In this document: positions 8,767 to 17,683 of the stretch, piece by piece
Layout: the number at the start of each line of letters is the position of its first letter
How positions within the stretch are numbered: position 1 is the first letter of the stretch
NCBI GenBank assembly: GCA_937880845.1
Contig: CALFLL010000045.1
Span: 62,001-126,000 of the forward strand
Reading direction: 5' to 3'
DNA: 64,000 nt
Origin: an uncultured Drancourtella sp.
GTDB taxonomy: Bacteria > Bacillota > Clostridia > Lachnospirales > Lachnospiraceae
Position numbers and translations under genes: made by a program
The notes under the pieces: generated by a model
The model's database searches: none
What the model saw: the letters and a program-made list of their open reading frames with translations, nothing else
Told to the model about the DNA's origin: nothing

Positions 8767-9834
8767 TTAGTTCACTTTTACTGTCCATTGAAAAGGATCA
8801 GGAAGAGAACCCCATTGAATACCGGTCAAAGTATCATATAATTTTTGAGTTAATATTCCGGTCCTAAAATTATTGATTTTTAAAACCTCTCCTTTGTAAT
8901 TCAATTCACCGATAGGGGAGATGACGGCAGCTGTTCCGGTTCCGAAAGCTTCTTTTAGACGGCCGTCTTTTCCTGCTTTCATTAATTCATCAATTGACAA
9001 GTGACGTTCTTTTACTTTATAGCCCCAAGAGGTTAAAAGACGGATGACGGAGTCGCGGGTAACACCTGGAAGAACGGTACCATTACAAGGAGCGGTTATG
9101 ATTTCGTCATCTATTTTAAACATGACGTTCATGGTCCCCACTTCTTCGATATATTTTCGTTCTATGCCATCAAGCCACAAAACTTGTGTATATCCAAGAT
9201 TTTCGGCTTTCATTTGAGCTGCGATACTGGCGGCATAATTTCCGCCGCATTTGGCAAATCCGGTTCCTCCTTTCGTAGCACGGACATATTCATCCTCCAC
9301 ATAGATTTTTACCGGGTTCATTCCTTCAGGATAATAAGATCCCACCGGAGATAAAATGATGACAAATTGATAAGAACTACTTGGATGAACGCCTACGGAA
9401 GGTTCAGATGCAAACATAAAAGGACGAATGTATAAAGAGGTTTCGGGAGCGGACGGAATCCAGTCTGCTTGATAGGAAACAAGAGCTTTTACTGCTTCTA
9501 CAAACATATCTTCCGGCATGGTTGCCATACAAAGACGCCTGTTGGATGCTGCAAAACGTTTGGCATTCATATCGGGACGGAACAGAAGAATTCTCCCATC
9601 TTTTGTTTTGTAAGCCTTTAAACCTTCAAAAGTTTCCTGAGCGTAGTGTAATACCATAGCGGACGGATCCAATGAAATGGGACCGTAAGGCTTGATTGTC
9701 GCATCGTGCCAGCCTTGTTGCTGATCCCAATCCATAGTAAACATATAATCTGTAAAATATTTGCCAAATCCAAGAGGTTTGGACCAGTCAGGCTTTTCTT
9801 TTAGATGTTTTGAAGATATGTATTTAATTTTCAT
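8767..9834 (-). CDS. ilvE: Branched-chain amino acid aminotransferase IlvE
   Basis: IlvE is a fold-type IV PLP enzyme that transfers amino groups between glutamate and the 2-oxo acids of valine, leucine and isoleucine. The 355-residue protein carries FEGLKAYK, the PLP lysine in GTGFAKCGGNYAAS, the family strand EVGTMNVMF and the phosphate-binding GTVLPGVTRDSV. Two ATGs compete. The one at 9843 touches the GGGGG ribosome binding site; the one at 9834 is nine bases downstream and better spaced, so I used it. It is divergent from the T-box-controlled cstA. Confidence 0.93.
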   Translation of the reverse strand: MKIKYISSKHLKEKPDWSKPLGFGKYFTDYMFTMDWDQQQGWHDATIKPYGPISLDPSAMVLHYAQETFEGLKAYKTKDGRILLFRPDMNAKRFAASNRRLCMATMPEDMFVEAVKALVSYQADWIPSAPETSLYIRPFMFASEPSVGVHPSSSYQFVIILSPVGSYYPEGMNPVKIYVEDEYVRATKGGTGFAKCGGNYAASIAAQMKAENLGYTQVLWLDGIERKYIEEVGTMNVMFKIDDEIITAPCNGTVLPGVTRDSVIRLLTSWGYKVKERHLSIDELMKAGKDGRLKEAFGTGTAAVISPIGELNYKGEVLKINNFRTGILTQKLYDTLTGIQWGSLPDPFQWTVKVN

Positions 9835-9870
9835 TCTATTCATCCCCCTTTTTTGAAATAGATGTTTTAT

Positions 9871-9898
9871 ATTATAACTGATTTTTTAGATTAATCAA
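9871..9898 (-). promoter_or_regulatory. Candidate ilvE promoter
   Basis: Read on the minus strand: TTGATT (9898-9893), a 16-base spacer and TATAAT (9876-9871), about 37 bases before the ilvE start. Confidence 0.65.
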
Positions 9899-9955
9899 TA
9901 TATTTTGTGAGAAATGATTAAAATAAAAAATATTTAAACAAAATAAAAAAATATA

Positions 9956-9984
9956 TTGACAATACAAAAAACATGGTTTAATAT
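9956..9984 (+). promoter_or_regulatory. Candidate promoter of the T-box leader and cstA
   Basis: Perfect TTGACA (9956-9961), a 17-base spacer and TAATAT (9979-9984, 4/6 to consensus). It places the transcript start near 9991, just before the structured leader. Confidence 0.65.
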
Positions 9985-9990
9985 AGCGAC

Positions 9991-10281
9991 AACACATAAA
10001 TATTCAAATGCGTTGAGCAAGACAATATCTTATATTATCGCCTCAAAGAGAGTGTTGCATTTGGTGAAAGCAAGACAGGCAAGAGATATAAGATTCTCAC
10101 TTGTGAGCAGTCAGCTGAAAGCAGGAAATGCAATTAGGTGAAACCGGAGTTCCCCGTTATCGGAAACACATTCAGCGGATGTGTGTAAGAGGCATGAAAA
10201 TGCAAGCTAAGTGGTACCGCGGAAATATAGGTTTTCGTCTTAGATGTATCTTTGATACGACTATGATGAAAACCTTTTTTT
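9991..10281 (+). ncRNA. T-box riboswitch (tRNA-sensing leader), probably leucine-specific
   Basis: The conserved T-box AAGTGGTACCGCGG is at 10209-10222, with the four-base UGGU bulge that pairs with a tRNA NCCA end. It is followed by a terminator (GGTTTTCGTC at 10230-10239 with GATGAAAACC at 10265-10274, then seven Ts). Upstream is a Stem I: ATCTTATAT pairs with ATATAAGAT, capped by an AGAGAG and TTTGGTGAAAGC apical region. The specifier loop strand reads TTCTCA below that helix. CUC followed by A (leucine) fits best; UUC (phenylalanine) is the alternative. The bulge U implies discriminator base A73, which suits both. Amino acid identity is inferred, not proved. Confidence 0.9.
10230..10281 (+). 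terminator. Regulated terminator of the T-box leader
   Basis: A ten-base-pair stem with one G-T pair and a T7 tail lies immediately after the T-box sequence. It is mutually exclusive with the antiterminator that pairs around 10209-10222. Confidence 0.85.
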
Positions 10282-10337
10282 GTGATTGAATATTTAAGTG
10301 AAGGATACCGTTAGATCAAAAAACAGGAGGGATGTAT

Positions 10338-12074
10338 ATGAATGGATTAATTTTACTTGGAATGACGTGTGTAATCTTTGTTATTGCGTATCTTTTTTAC
10401 GGACACTATTTGGTGAAAACATGGGGAATTGATGAGAAGGCGAAAACACCTGCCTGTGAAAAAGAGGATGGTGTTGACTATGTTCCAAGCAACAAATGGG
10501 AAGTATTTGCTCATCAGTTTTCTTCCATTGCCGGAGCAGGACCGGTGACCGGACCTGTTATGGCCATGATGTTTGGATGGCTTCCTGCATTTTTGTGGAT
10601 TGTGATAGGCGGTATTTTCTTTGGTGCGGTACAGGATTTCGGAGCCTTGTATGCATCGGTAAAATCAAAAGGAAAATCTATAGGCCGGATTATAGAAGAT
10701 TATATCGGAAAGACCGGGAAAAAACTGTTTTTTCTGTTTTGCTGGTTGTTTACTTTGCTTGTTATTGCGGCTTTTGCTGATATGGTTGCAGGAACATTCA
10801 ACGGATTTGCAGAGGATGGGAGTACTTTACAACCGAATGGTGCGGCATCTTCCATTTCCATTCTTTATGTGTTTGTTGCAATGATGTTTGGACTGTTTTT
10901 GAGAAAGACAAAAATCGGAGGATGGAAACAGGCGATGATCGGAGTTGTTTTGATTCTTGCCATGTTGGCACTCGGAATTGCTTTTCCGGTTTATTTTAGA
11001 AAGGAAACATGGATCTATTTGGTGTTTGTGTATATTTTCTTTGCCAGCGTGACCCCGATGTGGCTGTTAAAACAACCAAGAGACTATCTTACGACATTTT
11101 TATTTGTCGGGATGATCGCAGCAGCGCTTATTGGTGTATTTGTAAGCAATCCAATGATTGAAACACCGGCATTTACGGGATTTGTAACAGAAAATGGCTC
11201 TTATCTGTTTCCGACATTATTCGTTACCATTGCATGTGGGGCCGTAAGTGGATTTCATTCACTTGTGTCAAGTGAAACGAGCAGTAAACAGATCAGAAAT
11301 GAAAAGGATATGCTGCAAGTTGGATACGGAAGTATGTTGCTGGAGTCATTGTTGGCTGTACTTGTTATTGTAATTGTAGGATCTTTGACAAGCCTTTCTT
11401 CCCAAGGAATTTTGGATGGAACGTTATCAGACATGGCACTTTCCGATGGAGCCACACCGTTTACAAAATTTTCGGTTGGAGTAACAGGTCTGGTAAGTAA
11501 ACTGGGATTGCCGCAGGAATGGGGATTATGCATTATGACCATGTTTGTTTCGGCTTTGGCATTAACATCCCTGGATGCAGTTGCAAGGATCGGAAGATTA
11601 TCTTTTCAGGAATTGTTCGAGGTAGAAGAAGGAAAGCGTGTGTCCACGTTTGCCTGTGTGTTGACAAACAAATATTTCGCCACGGCAGTTACACTAACAG
11701 GAGGATATTTACTTAGTCTTGGAGGATACAATAATATCTGGCCACTTTTTGGATCGGCAAATCAGTTACTGGCAGCCATGGTTCTGATAGCTTTGTCTGT
11801 GTTTTTAAAAGTTACAGGAAGGAAGGGAATGATGTTATATGTACCGATGGGATTTATGTTGCTTGTAACAATGACTTCTCTGGGTATTTCTATTTATACA
11901 ATTTGTATGAAGTTGTTCGTTACAGGAGGATTTGTATTCCTTACAGACGGGCTGCAGTTGTTTTTTGCAGTGATGCTTGTTGCATTGGGATTGATGATCG
12001 CGTTTTGCTCAGGCAAAAGATTACTGGGAAAGAATGAAAAGTTAAACCGGGTTCTTCCATCTTCTGCGGAGTAA
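10338..12074 (+). CDS. cstA: Carbon starvation protein CstA-family peptide/pyruvate transporter
   Basis: The 578-residue multi-helix membrane protein has the CstA signature FAHQFSSIAGAGPVTGPV followed by GGIFFGAVQDFGALYASV. CstA family members take up peptides or pyruvate in enteric bacteria. Its length is that of the shorter Firmicute type rather than the roughly 700-residue E. coli protein. AGGAGGG ends at 10331, so the ATG at 10338 is correctly spaced; an ATG at 10332 abuts the site. Transcription appears to depend on uncharged tRNA through the T-box leader, which suggests a role in obtaining amino acids. A strong terminator follows, so it is monocistronic. Confidence 0.92.
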   Translation: MNGLILLGMTCVIFVIAYLFYGHYLVKTWGIDEKAKTPACEKEDGVDYVPSNKWEVFAHQFSSIAGAGPVTGPVMAMMFGWLPAFLWIVIGGIFFGAVQDFGALYASVKSKGKSIGRIIEDYIGKTGKKLFFLFCWLFTLLVIAAFADMVAGTFNGFAEDGSTLQPNGAASSISILYVFVAMMFGLFLRKTKIGGWKQAMIGVVLILAMLALGIAFPVYFRKETWIYLVFVYIFFASVTPMWLLKQPRDYLTTFLFVGMIAAALIGVFVSNPMIETPAFTGFVTENGSYLFPTLFVTIACGAVSGFHSLVSSETSSKQIRNEKDMLQVGYGSMLLESLLAVLVIVIVGSLTSLSSQGILDGTLSDMALSDGATPFTKFSVGVTGLVSKLGLPQEWGLCIMTMFVSALALTSLDAVARIGRLSFQELFEVEEGKRVSTFACVLTNKYFATAVTLTGGYLLSLGGYNNIWPLFGSANQLLAAMVLIALSVFLKVTGRKGMMLYVPMGFMLLVTMTSLGISIYTICMKLFVTGGFVFLTDGLQLFFAVMLVALGLMIAFCSGKRLLGKNEKLNRVLPSSAE

Positions 12075-12080
12075 GCTATA

Positions 12081-12125
12081 AAAGACCGGCGTTTTATGGA
12101 AATGCTCTCTAAAACGCCGGTCTTT
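12081..12125. terminator. Bidirectional terminator between cstA and the MATE gene
   Basis: A 16-base-pair stem, AAAGACCGGCGTTTTA with TAAAACGCCGGTCTTT, lies between the convergent stops and serves both strands. Confidence 0.9.
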
Positions 12126-12132
12126 AAAGTAA

Positions 12133-13467
12133 TTAATTTTGCAGGTATTCCAGATTTGTCGTTTTTCTAGTAAAGATGATTCCTATGATCATAGTCACTG
12201 TTTCAGCGGCCGGAAAAGCAAGCCAAATTCCATTTACGCCAAGAAATGGCGGGAGAATGTATACAAAAGCGATGACAAGGATACATCCTCGCAGCAGACA
12301 GATGACAAGGGAATAACGCGCCTGCACCACTGCCTGAAAATAGCATACAAATACCATATTGATGCCAAGGATGATAAAACCTGTAAAATAAATTCGAATT
12401 GCGGAAGAAGAAAGGGCAAGGATTTCCTTATCCGGATTCAGGAAAATATAAGTAAAGAAATCCGGGATGATCAAACCGATTAAAAGAGGGATTGCACAGG
12501 CAATCAGGGAAGCCTTAAATGCAAGAGAACGCACTTCATGTGTACGTTTGAAAAGTCCTGCACCGTAGTTTGTGGAAATAATCGGTTGTGCCGCCTGGTT
12601 GATTCCTTTACAAAGCCCGATGACTACAAGGGCAGTATTGCAAATAATGCCATATACACTGACCCCGGTATTTCCGGTGTATTTTAAAAGCTGAAGATTG
12701 AATATAAAAATAGTAAGACCCGATGAAACTTCAATCAGAAAACTTGCAAATCCGTTTACAAAAATTTCTTTAAAAAAGGAAAGGCGAATATGACGTAAAG
12801 TAAAACGAAGCTTATTCTTGCCTGAAAAGAAATGAAAGATCAGGATGACTACCGTAAGGCAAGAACCAATCACCGTAGCCAGAGCCGCTCCTTTCATTCC
12901 CATCTGCATTGGAAAGACAAACAAATAATCCAGAACGATATTTGTCACTCCACCGGCAATTACTGCATTCATTGCAAGTTTTGGTGCACCGTCATTTCGG
13001 ATAAAAGTCTGGAGATAGGCTGATAAAAAGTAAGCTCCCATTCCCCATATAATATAAGGAATATAATCCATGATATACGGCATGGTTTCACTCGTAGCTC
13101 CGAGCATCCATGCAAGCGGTTCCATAAAAACAGTACAAAGGATAAGACAGATTGCCCATGCAATTAGATTTAAAAGAAAAGAGGCGGTAAAATACGCGTT
13201 CGCTTCTTCCGTCTTTTGTCTTCCGCGATAAATAGACATCAGAACAGATCCGCCTACTCCAAAAAGAAGACCAAGACCAAAGAAAATATTGTAAATAGGA
13301 AGAGCAATGTTAAGTGCAGCCATAGCGGTCGTGCCGATACCTTTTCCGATGATGATCGTATCAGCTAAAATATAGACGGAAGTGACCATCGTACCACAGA
13401 TGGACGGAGTCAGATATCGTCTGAAAAGAGCCCTGACAGGCTGAGAAATAAAATCTTTTGTATTCAT
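12133..13467 (-). CDS. MATE-family multidrug/metabolite exporter
   Basis: A 444-residue, 12-helix membrane protein of the multidrug and toxic compound extrusion family, driven by Na+ or H+. Early helices read SVYILADTIIIGKGIGTTAMAALNIALPIYN, typical of the NorM/DinF-like group. The two halves show the family's internal repeat, the second half starting near FLIEVSSGLTIFIFN. The start at 13467 is preceded by GAGGAGAAC. An upstream ATG at 13506 lacks a ribosome binding site. Substrate unknown. Confidence 0.88.
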   Translation of the reverse strand: MNTKDFISQPVRALFRRYLTPSICGTMVTSVYILADTIIIGKGIGTTAMAALNIALPIYNIFFGLGLLFGVGGSVLMSIYRGRQKTEEANAYFTASFLLNLIAWAICLILCTVFMEPLAWMLGATSETMPYIMDYIPYIIWGMGAYFLSAYLQTFIRNDGAPKLAMNAVIAGGVTNIVLDYLFVFPMQMGMKGAALATVIGSCLTVVILIFHFFSGKNKLRFTLRHIRLSFFKEIFVNGFASFLIEVSSGLTIFIFNLQLLKYTGNTGVSVYGIICNTALVVIGLCKGINQAAQPIISTNYGAGLFKRTHEVRSLAFKASLIACAIPLLIGLIIPDFFTYIFLNPDKEILALSSSAIRIYFTGFIILGINMVFVCYFQAVVQARYSLVICLLRGCILVIAFVYILPPFLGVNGIWLAFPAAETVTMIIGIIFTRKTTNLEYLQN

Positions 13468-13612
13468 AAAGTTCTCCTCGTGACAGTATGTTCTAAAATA
13501 GTGCAATACAACAATAGTATATCATAAAAAGAGAAAAAATTCATCGGATTTATTTAATGATGCAGATTTTGCAAAAAGGGAAGAATTTTTTGTGGTAGCA
13601 TAAATAGAGAAT

Positions 13613-13650
13613 AAAAACGTCTTGCTTCATATTGGAAGCAGGATGTTTTT
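13613..13650 (-). terminator. Terminator after pdaA
   Basis: A 16-base-pair imperfect stem (13613-13628 with 13635-13650) with a six-base loop. On the minus strand the stem ends in TTTTT, just downstream of the pdaA stop. Confidence 0.75.
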
Positions 13651-13665
13651 ATCTGAAAAGAAATT

Positions 13666-14490
13666 TTATTTTTCAGAGATAAGGTGATTTAAAGAGTCAA
13701 AGTGATATCCCATATCTTCCCATTTTGTAAGAAGTTCATCAAGGATTGTGCCGTTGGTATCGGAGGTATTGTGAAGAAGGATGATGGCACCCGGATGGAC
13801 ACGCCCCAGGAGTTTATCGAAAGCTTCTTCTTTGGAAGGTTGCTGGTTTTTGTACCAGTCTACATAGGCAAGACTCCAGAAAAAGGTGTGATATCCCATT
13901 TCTTTTGCCATTCGGAGATTTTCTGTATTATATTTTCCTTGAGGAGGACGATAATACTTGTTCATGGCAGTCCCGGTTGTTTTTTGAAAAAGAGTTTCTA
14001 CACTTTCAAGTTCTTTCCGGAAAGAAATTTCCGTGGAAATCTGAGACATATCCGGGTGATGATAAGTATGATTTCCTACGGTATGCCCTTCTTTTACCAT
14101 TCGTTTTAAAAGAGAGGGTTCGTCTTTTACAAAATTGCCTACAACAAAAAAGGTAGCCGGTGCTTTGTGTTTTTTTAAGGCATCCAGGATTTTTGCCGTA
14201 TTTCCATTTTCATACCCACAGTCAAAAGTAAGATAAAGTACTTTGTCTTTTGTATGATCGTTAATATAAAAAGCATGGTATTTCGCAAGGTCATCAGGAG
14301 AAGCATTCCCGATGGGAGGTTTTCCTTTTTCCTGAAAGCTAAGTCCCCATCCGGAGGTGGCCTCTGAACTGGCAGTATAACTCTGTATTTTCTGAAAGAA
14401 CATGCCGATTCCTGTACCGACCAAATAGGAAAGAACAAGAAAAAGGAGGAGAAAAGCCGATTTTTTCAAATGTGTTTTGTTTTTTAACAT
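13666..14490 (-). CDS. pdaA: PdaA-like polysaccharide deacetylase (spore cortex delta-lactam formation)
   Basis: The 274-residue protein begins with a single hydrophobic segment (about residues 12-32) and then a NodB deacetylase domain. Catalytic motifs are TFDCGYENG (first Asp), GNHTYHHPD (two metal histidines), YYRPPQGKYN and ILLHNTS. The domain order and length fit PdaA, which removes the N-acetyl group from muramic acid so that muramic-delta-lactam can form in spore cortex. Together with the nearby yqfC and yqfD genes this suggests a spore former. It is divergent from yqfC. Confidence 0.85.
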   Translation of the reverse strand: MLKNKTHLKKSAFLLLFLVLSYLVGTGIGMFFQKIQSYTASSEATSGWGLSFQEKGKPPIGNASPDDLAKYHAFYINDHTKDKVLYLTFDCGYENGNTAKILDALKKHKAPATFFVVGNFVKDEPSLLKRMVKEGHTVGNHTYHHPDMSQISTEISFRKELESVETLFQKTTGTAMNKYYRPPQGKYNTENLRMAKEMGYHTFFWSLAYVDWYKNQQPSKEEAFDKLLGRVHPGAIILLHNTSDTNGTILDELLTKWEDMGYHFDSLNHLISEK

Positions 14491-14611
14491 AAGAATTCCC
14501 TCAAAAGATATTTGATTGATTATATGCAGACGGAGAGGAAAATAGAAAAAGTGTATATGGTAAAATCATCTTGCATATATTGCTAGAAAAGCAAGGTGTG
14601 AGGTTAATTTT

Positions 14612-14938
14612 ATGGGGAAAAGGAAAAACAGGAAAGATTATCAGAATACACCTCGCGGGGATGCCTTGCGGCAGAAGATTGCGGAAACGGTAAATGCTCC
14701 GAAAGATGTTGTTCTTGGAATACCGCTTTTGCATATGACGGGACAGACAGAGCTTTGCATAGAAAATTACAGAGGAATCTTGGAATATACAGATGAACTG
14801 ATTCGGGTAAAAACAAAATCGGGAATTCTTAAGATTACGGGGCGGTGTCTTCAGATTGAATATTATTTGAATGATGATATGAAAGTCAGAGGACAAATTT
14901 GGAAAATCGAGTTTGAAAAGGGGGAGAAACATTGCTGA
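14612..14938 (+). CDS. yqfC: Sporulation protein YqfC
   Basis: A 108-residue YabP/YqfC-family protein of the mother-cell sporulation regulon. It contains the family core VVLGIPLLHMTGQTELCIEN and RVKTKSGILKITGR. It sits directly upstream of yqfD, with its stop overlapping the yqfD start. The pair yqfC-yqfD followed by phoH and ybeY is the conserved Firmicute order. The molecular role is unknown. A 146-codon antisense reading frame across this gene is a shadow. Confidence 0.9.
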   Translation: MGKRKNRKDYQNTPRGDALRQKIAETVNAPKDVVLGIPLLHMTGQTELCIENYRGILEYTDELIRVKTKSGILKITGRCLQIEYYLNDDMKVRGQIWKIEFEKGEKHC

Positions 14939-16167
14939 CACGGATATTACGTTGGCTGAAAGGCTGTGTCAGGATACGTATCAGGGGATATTCTCCGGAA
15001 AGGTTTTTGAATCTTTGTAGATATCACCATATCCCAGTCTGGGGACTGACACCGAAGAGGAATGCATATGAAATGTATATAACGGTTCAGAGTGTACGTC
15101 GTTTAAAACCAATCTTAAAAAAGACCGGAACAAAAATGGAAATTTTAAAAAAACAAGGATTGCCTTTTTTTGTGTTCCGACATAGAAAGAGAAAATTTTT
15201 TTGTGTGGGAGGGATTGGCTGCATTTTACTTGTATATATCTTTTCGCTTTTTATTTGGGATATTGATATTTCGGGAAATCATGTCCGGACTGATGAAACT
15301 GTACTTTCCTTTTTGAGAAAAAACGGGGTTTCCTGCGGAATGAGGCGTTCTGATGTGGATTGTCAGGATCTTGTGAAAATGATTCGCAAAGAATTTGATG
15401 ATATTATCTGGGTGTCGGCATCACTTACGGGAAGCAGGATTGAAATCCATATAAAAGAAAACAGTGATTCAAAAGAAATAAAAGAAAAGAAGAAAACGAA
15501 AGATGGTACAGATTTGATTGCGGAAAAAGATGGGGTTATTAAGAAAATCGTAACACGAAGCGGAATTCCAAAGGTACATGAGGGCGATAGGGTCAAAAAA
15601 GGAGATGTCCTTGTTTCCGGAAGAGTCGATATACAAAATGACAACAAAGAAACGGTAGCATATCAGTATCAGGATTCAGATGCGGATATCCTCATACAGT
15701 CAGAAGAAATATATGAAGATACCCTTCCTCTTGAGTATTCGGTAAAGGAATATGACAAGCATATAAAACGTCGTTTTTATATAAAAACAGAAAAGAAAGA
15801 GTATGTTTTTGGAGGCAATCTGAAACAAGGAGAAAATACTGAGCTTCATTCGGCCGAAACCAGGCTTGGATTTTCGGACAGTTTTTTACTTCCTGTTTCT
15901 GTAGGAATAAAAGAACAAAAAACATATCAAAATAGAAAAAAAATCTATACTCAAAAACAATATCAGGCAATATTAAGTCAACATTTTGAACGATTCTGTA
16001 AGGATTTAAGAAAAAAAGGGGTTCAAATTCTCAAGAATGATGTTAAAATATACAAGGATAAAAACAACGCACAGGCAAAAGGAAAATTGATTCTTTTAGA
16101 AAAGTGCGGAAAGGAAAGAAAAACAGAACATGTCAATCTTAGAGAGAATCGTGGAAATACCGGCTGA
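14932..16167 (+). CDS. yqfD: Sporulation membrane protein YqfD
   Basis: A 411-residue sporulation protein with one transmembrane segment (GGIGCILLVYIFSLFIWDI, near residue 95). The extracytoplasmic part contains a POTRA-like region (IDISGNHVRTDETVLSFLRK) and a lipoyl/HlyD-like loop (IPKVHEGDRVKKGDVLVSG). The start is TTG at 14932 after GGGGGAG, overlapping the yqfC stop by seven bases, which points to translational coupling. The long charged stretch KEIKEKKKTKDG links the two parts. Confidence 0.9.
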   Translation: MLTRILRWLKGCVRIRIRGYSPERFLNLCRYHHIPVWGLTPKRNAYEMYITVQSVRRLKPILKKTGTKMEILKKQGLPFFVFRHRKRKFFCVGGIGCILLVYIFSLFIWDIDISGNHVRTDETVLSFLRKNGVSCGMRRSDVDCQDLVKMIRKEFDDIIWVSASLTGSRIEIHIKENSDSKEIKEKKKTKDGTDLIAEKDGVIKKIVTRSGIPKVHEGDRVKKGDVLVSGRVDIQNDNKETVAYQYQDSDADILIQSEEIYEDTLPLEYSVKEYDKHIKRRFYIKTEKKEYVFGGNLKQGENTELHSAETRLGFSDSFLLPVSVGIKEQKTYQNRKKIYTQKQYQAILSQHFERFCKDLRKKGVQILKNDVKIYKDKNNAQAKGKLILLEKCGKERKTEHVNLRENRGNTG

Positions 16168-17137
16168 GCATGAAGTAAATATATTTGGCCGGTTAGATGC
16201 ATATGCAAAAAAAATTGAAAGAACTCTTCATGTAACACTGATCGAAAGAAACGGCGAAGTGAAAATCATGGGAGAAGAGAACAGGACAAGACAGGCGGCG
16301 GAAATTTTAGAACAGTTACTTGGATTGTCGATGAGAGGAAATGTGATAACGGAACAAAATGTAGATTATCTGCTCGCATTGTCCATGGAAGAAAGTAAAG
16401 GAAGTATTCTTGAAATTGATAAAGATGTGATCGCACATACCATACAGGGGAAGCCGATCAAACCAAAGACTTTTGGACAGAAAAGTTATGTGGATTCCAT
16501 AAGAAATGATATGGTTGTATTTGGTCTCGGACCGGCAGGAACGGGAAAAACTTATCTGGCTATGGCCATGGCAATCACGGCATTTAAGAATAATGAGGTC
16601 GGAAGGATTATTTTAACACGTCCGGCCATTGAGGCAGGCGAAAAACTGGGCTTTCTTCCGGGAGATCTGCAAAGCAAGATAGATCCGTATTTGCGTCCTC
16701 TTTATGATGCACTATATCAGATTATGGGAGCAGAGAGTTTTCAGAAAAATTCGGAAAAAGGTCTGATCGAAGTAGCACCTCTTGCCTATATGAGAGGGCG
16801 GACTTTGGATAATGCGTTTATTATTCTTGATGAAGCCCAAAATACGACACCTGCCCAGATGAAGATGTTTTTGACACGTATCGGATTTGGATCCAAAGTA
16901 GTCATTACCGGAGACGAAACACAAAAAGATCTTCCGTCCGGTCAGACATCGGGACTGGATGTAGCGGTAAAAGTAGTAAAAGGACTGGAAGGCATCAGCA
17001 TCTGTCATTTGACAAGCAAGGATGTTGTAAGGCATCCTCTTGTTCAGAAAATAGTAAAAGCGTATGAGGCTTACGAAAAAAAAGAAGAAGTTTCAAAAAA
17101 AGGAAGAAGAAAAGCCAATTCAAAGCGCAGAGGATAA
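16130..17137 (+). CDS. phoH: PhoH-like ATPase
   Basis: A 335-residue PhoH/YbeZ-type protein with an N-terminal KH-like region and a P-loop NTPase domain. Walker A is FGLGPAGTGKTYLAMAMA and Walker B is NAFIILDEAQNTTPAQMKMF. YbeZ proteins work with the endonuclease YbeY in RNA metabolism, and ybeY is the next gene. The start overlaps the end of yqfD by 38 bases. The basic C-terminal tail (KKGRRKANSKRRG) may bind RNA, which is inference. Confidence 0.93.
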   Translation: MSILERIVEIPAEHEVNIFGRLDAYAKKIERTLHVTLIERNGEVKIMGEENRTRQAAEILEQLLGLSMRGNVITEQNVDYLLALSMEESKGSILEIDKDVIAHTIQGKPIKPKTFGQKSYVDSIRNDMVVFGLGPAGTGKTYLAMAMAITAFKNNEVGRIILTRPAIEAGEKLGFLPGDLQSKIDPYLRPLYDALYQIMGAESFQKNSEKGLIEVAPLAYMRGRTLDNAFIILDEAQNTTPAQMKMFLTRIGFGSKVVITGDETQKDLPSGQTSGLDVAVKVVKGLEGISICHLTSKDVVRHPLVQKIVKAYEAYEKKEEVSKKGRRKANSKRRG

Positions 17138-17147
17138 AGGAGTAAAT

Positions 17148-17642
17148 ATGAGTTTATATTTTGAAGAAGAATCAGAAATCAAACTTCCGTTTCCTTGTCG
17201 GGAAACGGCTGAAAAGGTAATCGAAGCGGTTTTGGATTATGAAGGATTTCCATATGAAGCCGAAGTAGAACTGCTTCTTACAAATAATGAAGGAATCCAC
17301 GAACTGAACTTGGAATATAGAGAAATCGACCGTCCTACGGATGTCCTGTCTTTTCCGATGATTGAATATGAAGAGGGAGGAAAGTTTGACTTTCTTGAAG
17401 ATGATCTGGAATCGTTTGATCCCGAAACAGGAGAGGCGGTTCTTGGAAATATTGTGATTTCAAAAGAAAAAGTGATTTCCCAGGCTGAAGAGTATGGACA
17501 TTCCCTTTTGAGAGAATATGCTTTTCTTATAGCCCACAGTATGTTACACTTACTTGGATATGACCATATAAAAGAAGAAGACAGAGTTATAATGGAGAAA
17601 AAGCAAAGAGAAATTCTGGACAGTCTTGGAATATCCAGATAG
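17148..17642 (+). CDS. ybeY: Endoribonuclease YbeY
   Basis: A 164-residue zinc-dependent single-strand endoribonuclease used in 16S rRNA 3' maturation and ribosome quality control. The zinc site H-x3-H-x5-H is visible in AHSMLHLLGYDH. The upstream motif REIDRPTDVLSFP is also diagnostic. GGAG precedes the ATG at 17148. An in-frame start at 17064 would overlap phoH and is less likely. It contains an acidic insertion (DFLEDDLESFDPETGE) before the conserved LGNIVIS strand. Confidence 0.95.
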   Translation: MSLYFEEESEIKLPFPCRETAEKVIEAVLDYEGFPYEAEVELLLTNNEGIHELNLEYREIDRPTDVLSFPMIEYEEGGKFDFLEDDLESFDPETGEAVLGNIVISKEKVISQAEEYGHSLLREYAFLIAHSMLHLLGYDHIKEEDRVIMEKKQREILDSLGISR

Positions 17643-17683
17643 CAAGTAAAGCAAAAGAAAAAATCAACTAAGTGGGGTGTTTT

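Noticed and set aside
9956..10141. 61-codon + frame in the T-box leader
   Set aside because: The stretch folds as T-box Stem I and includes the promoter; not a coding sequence.
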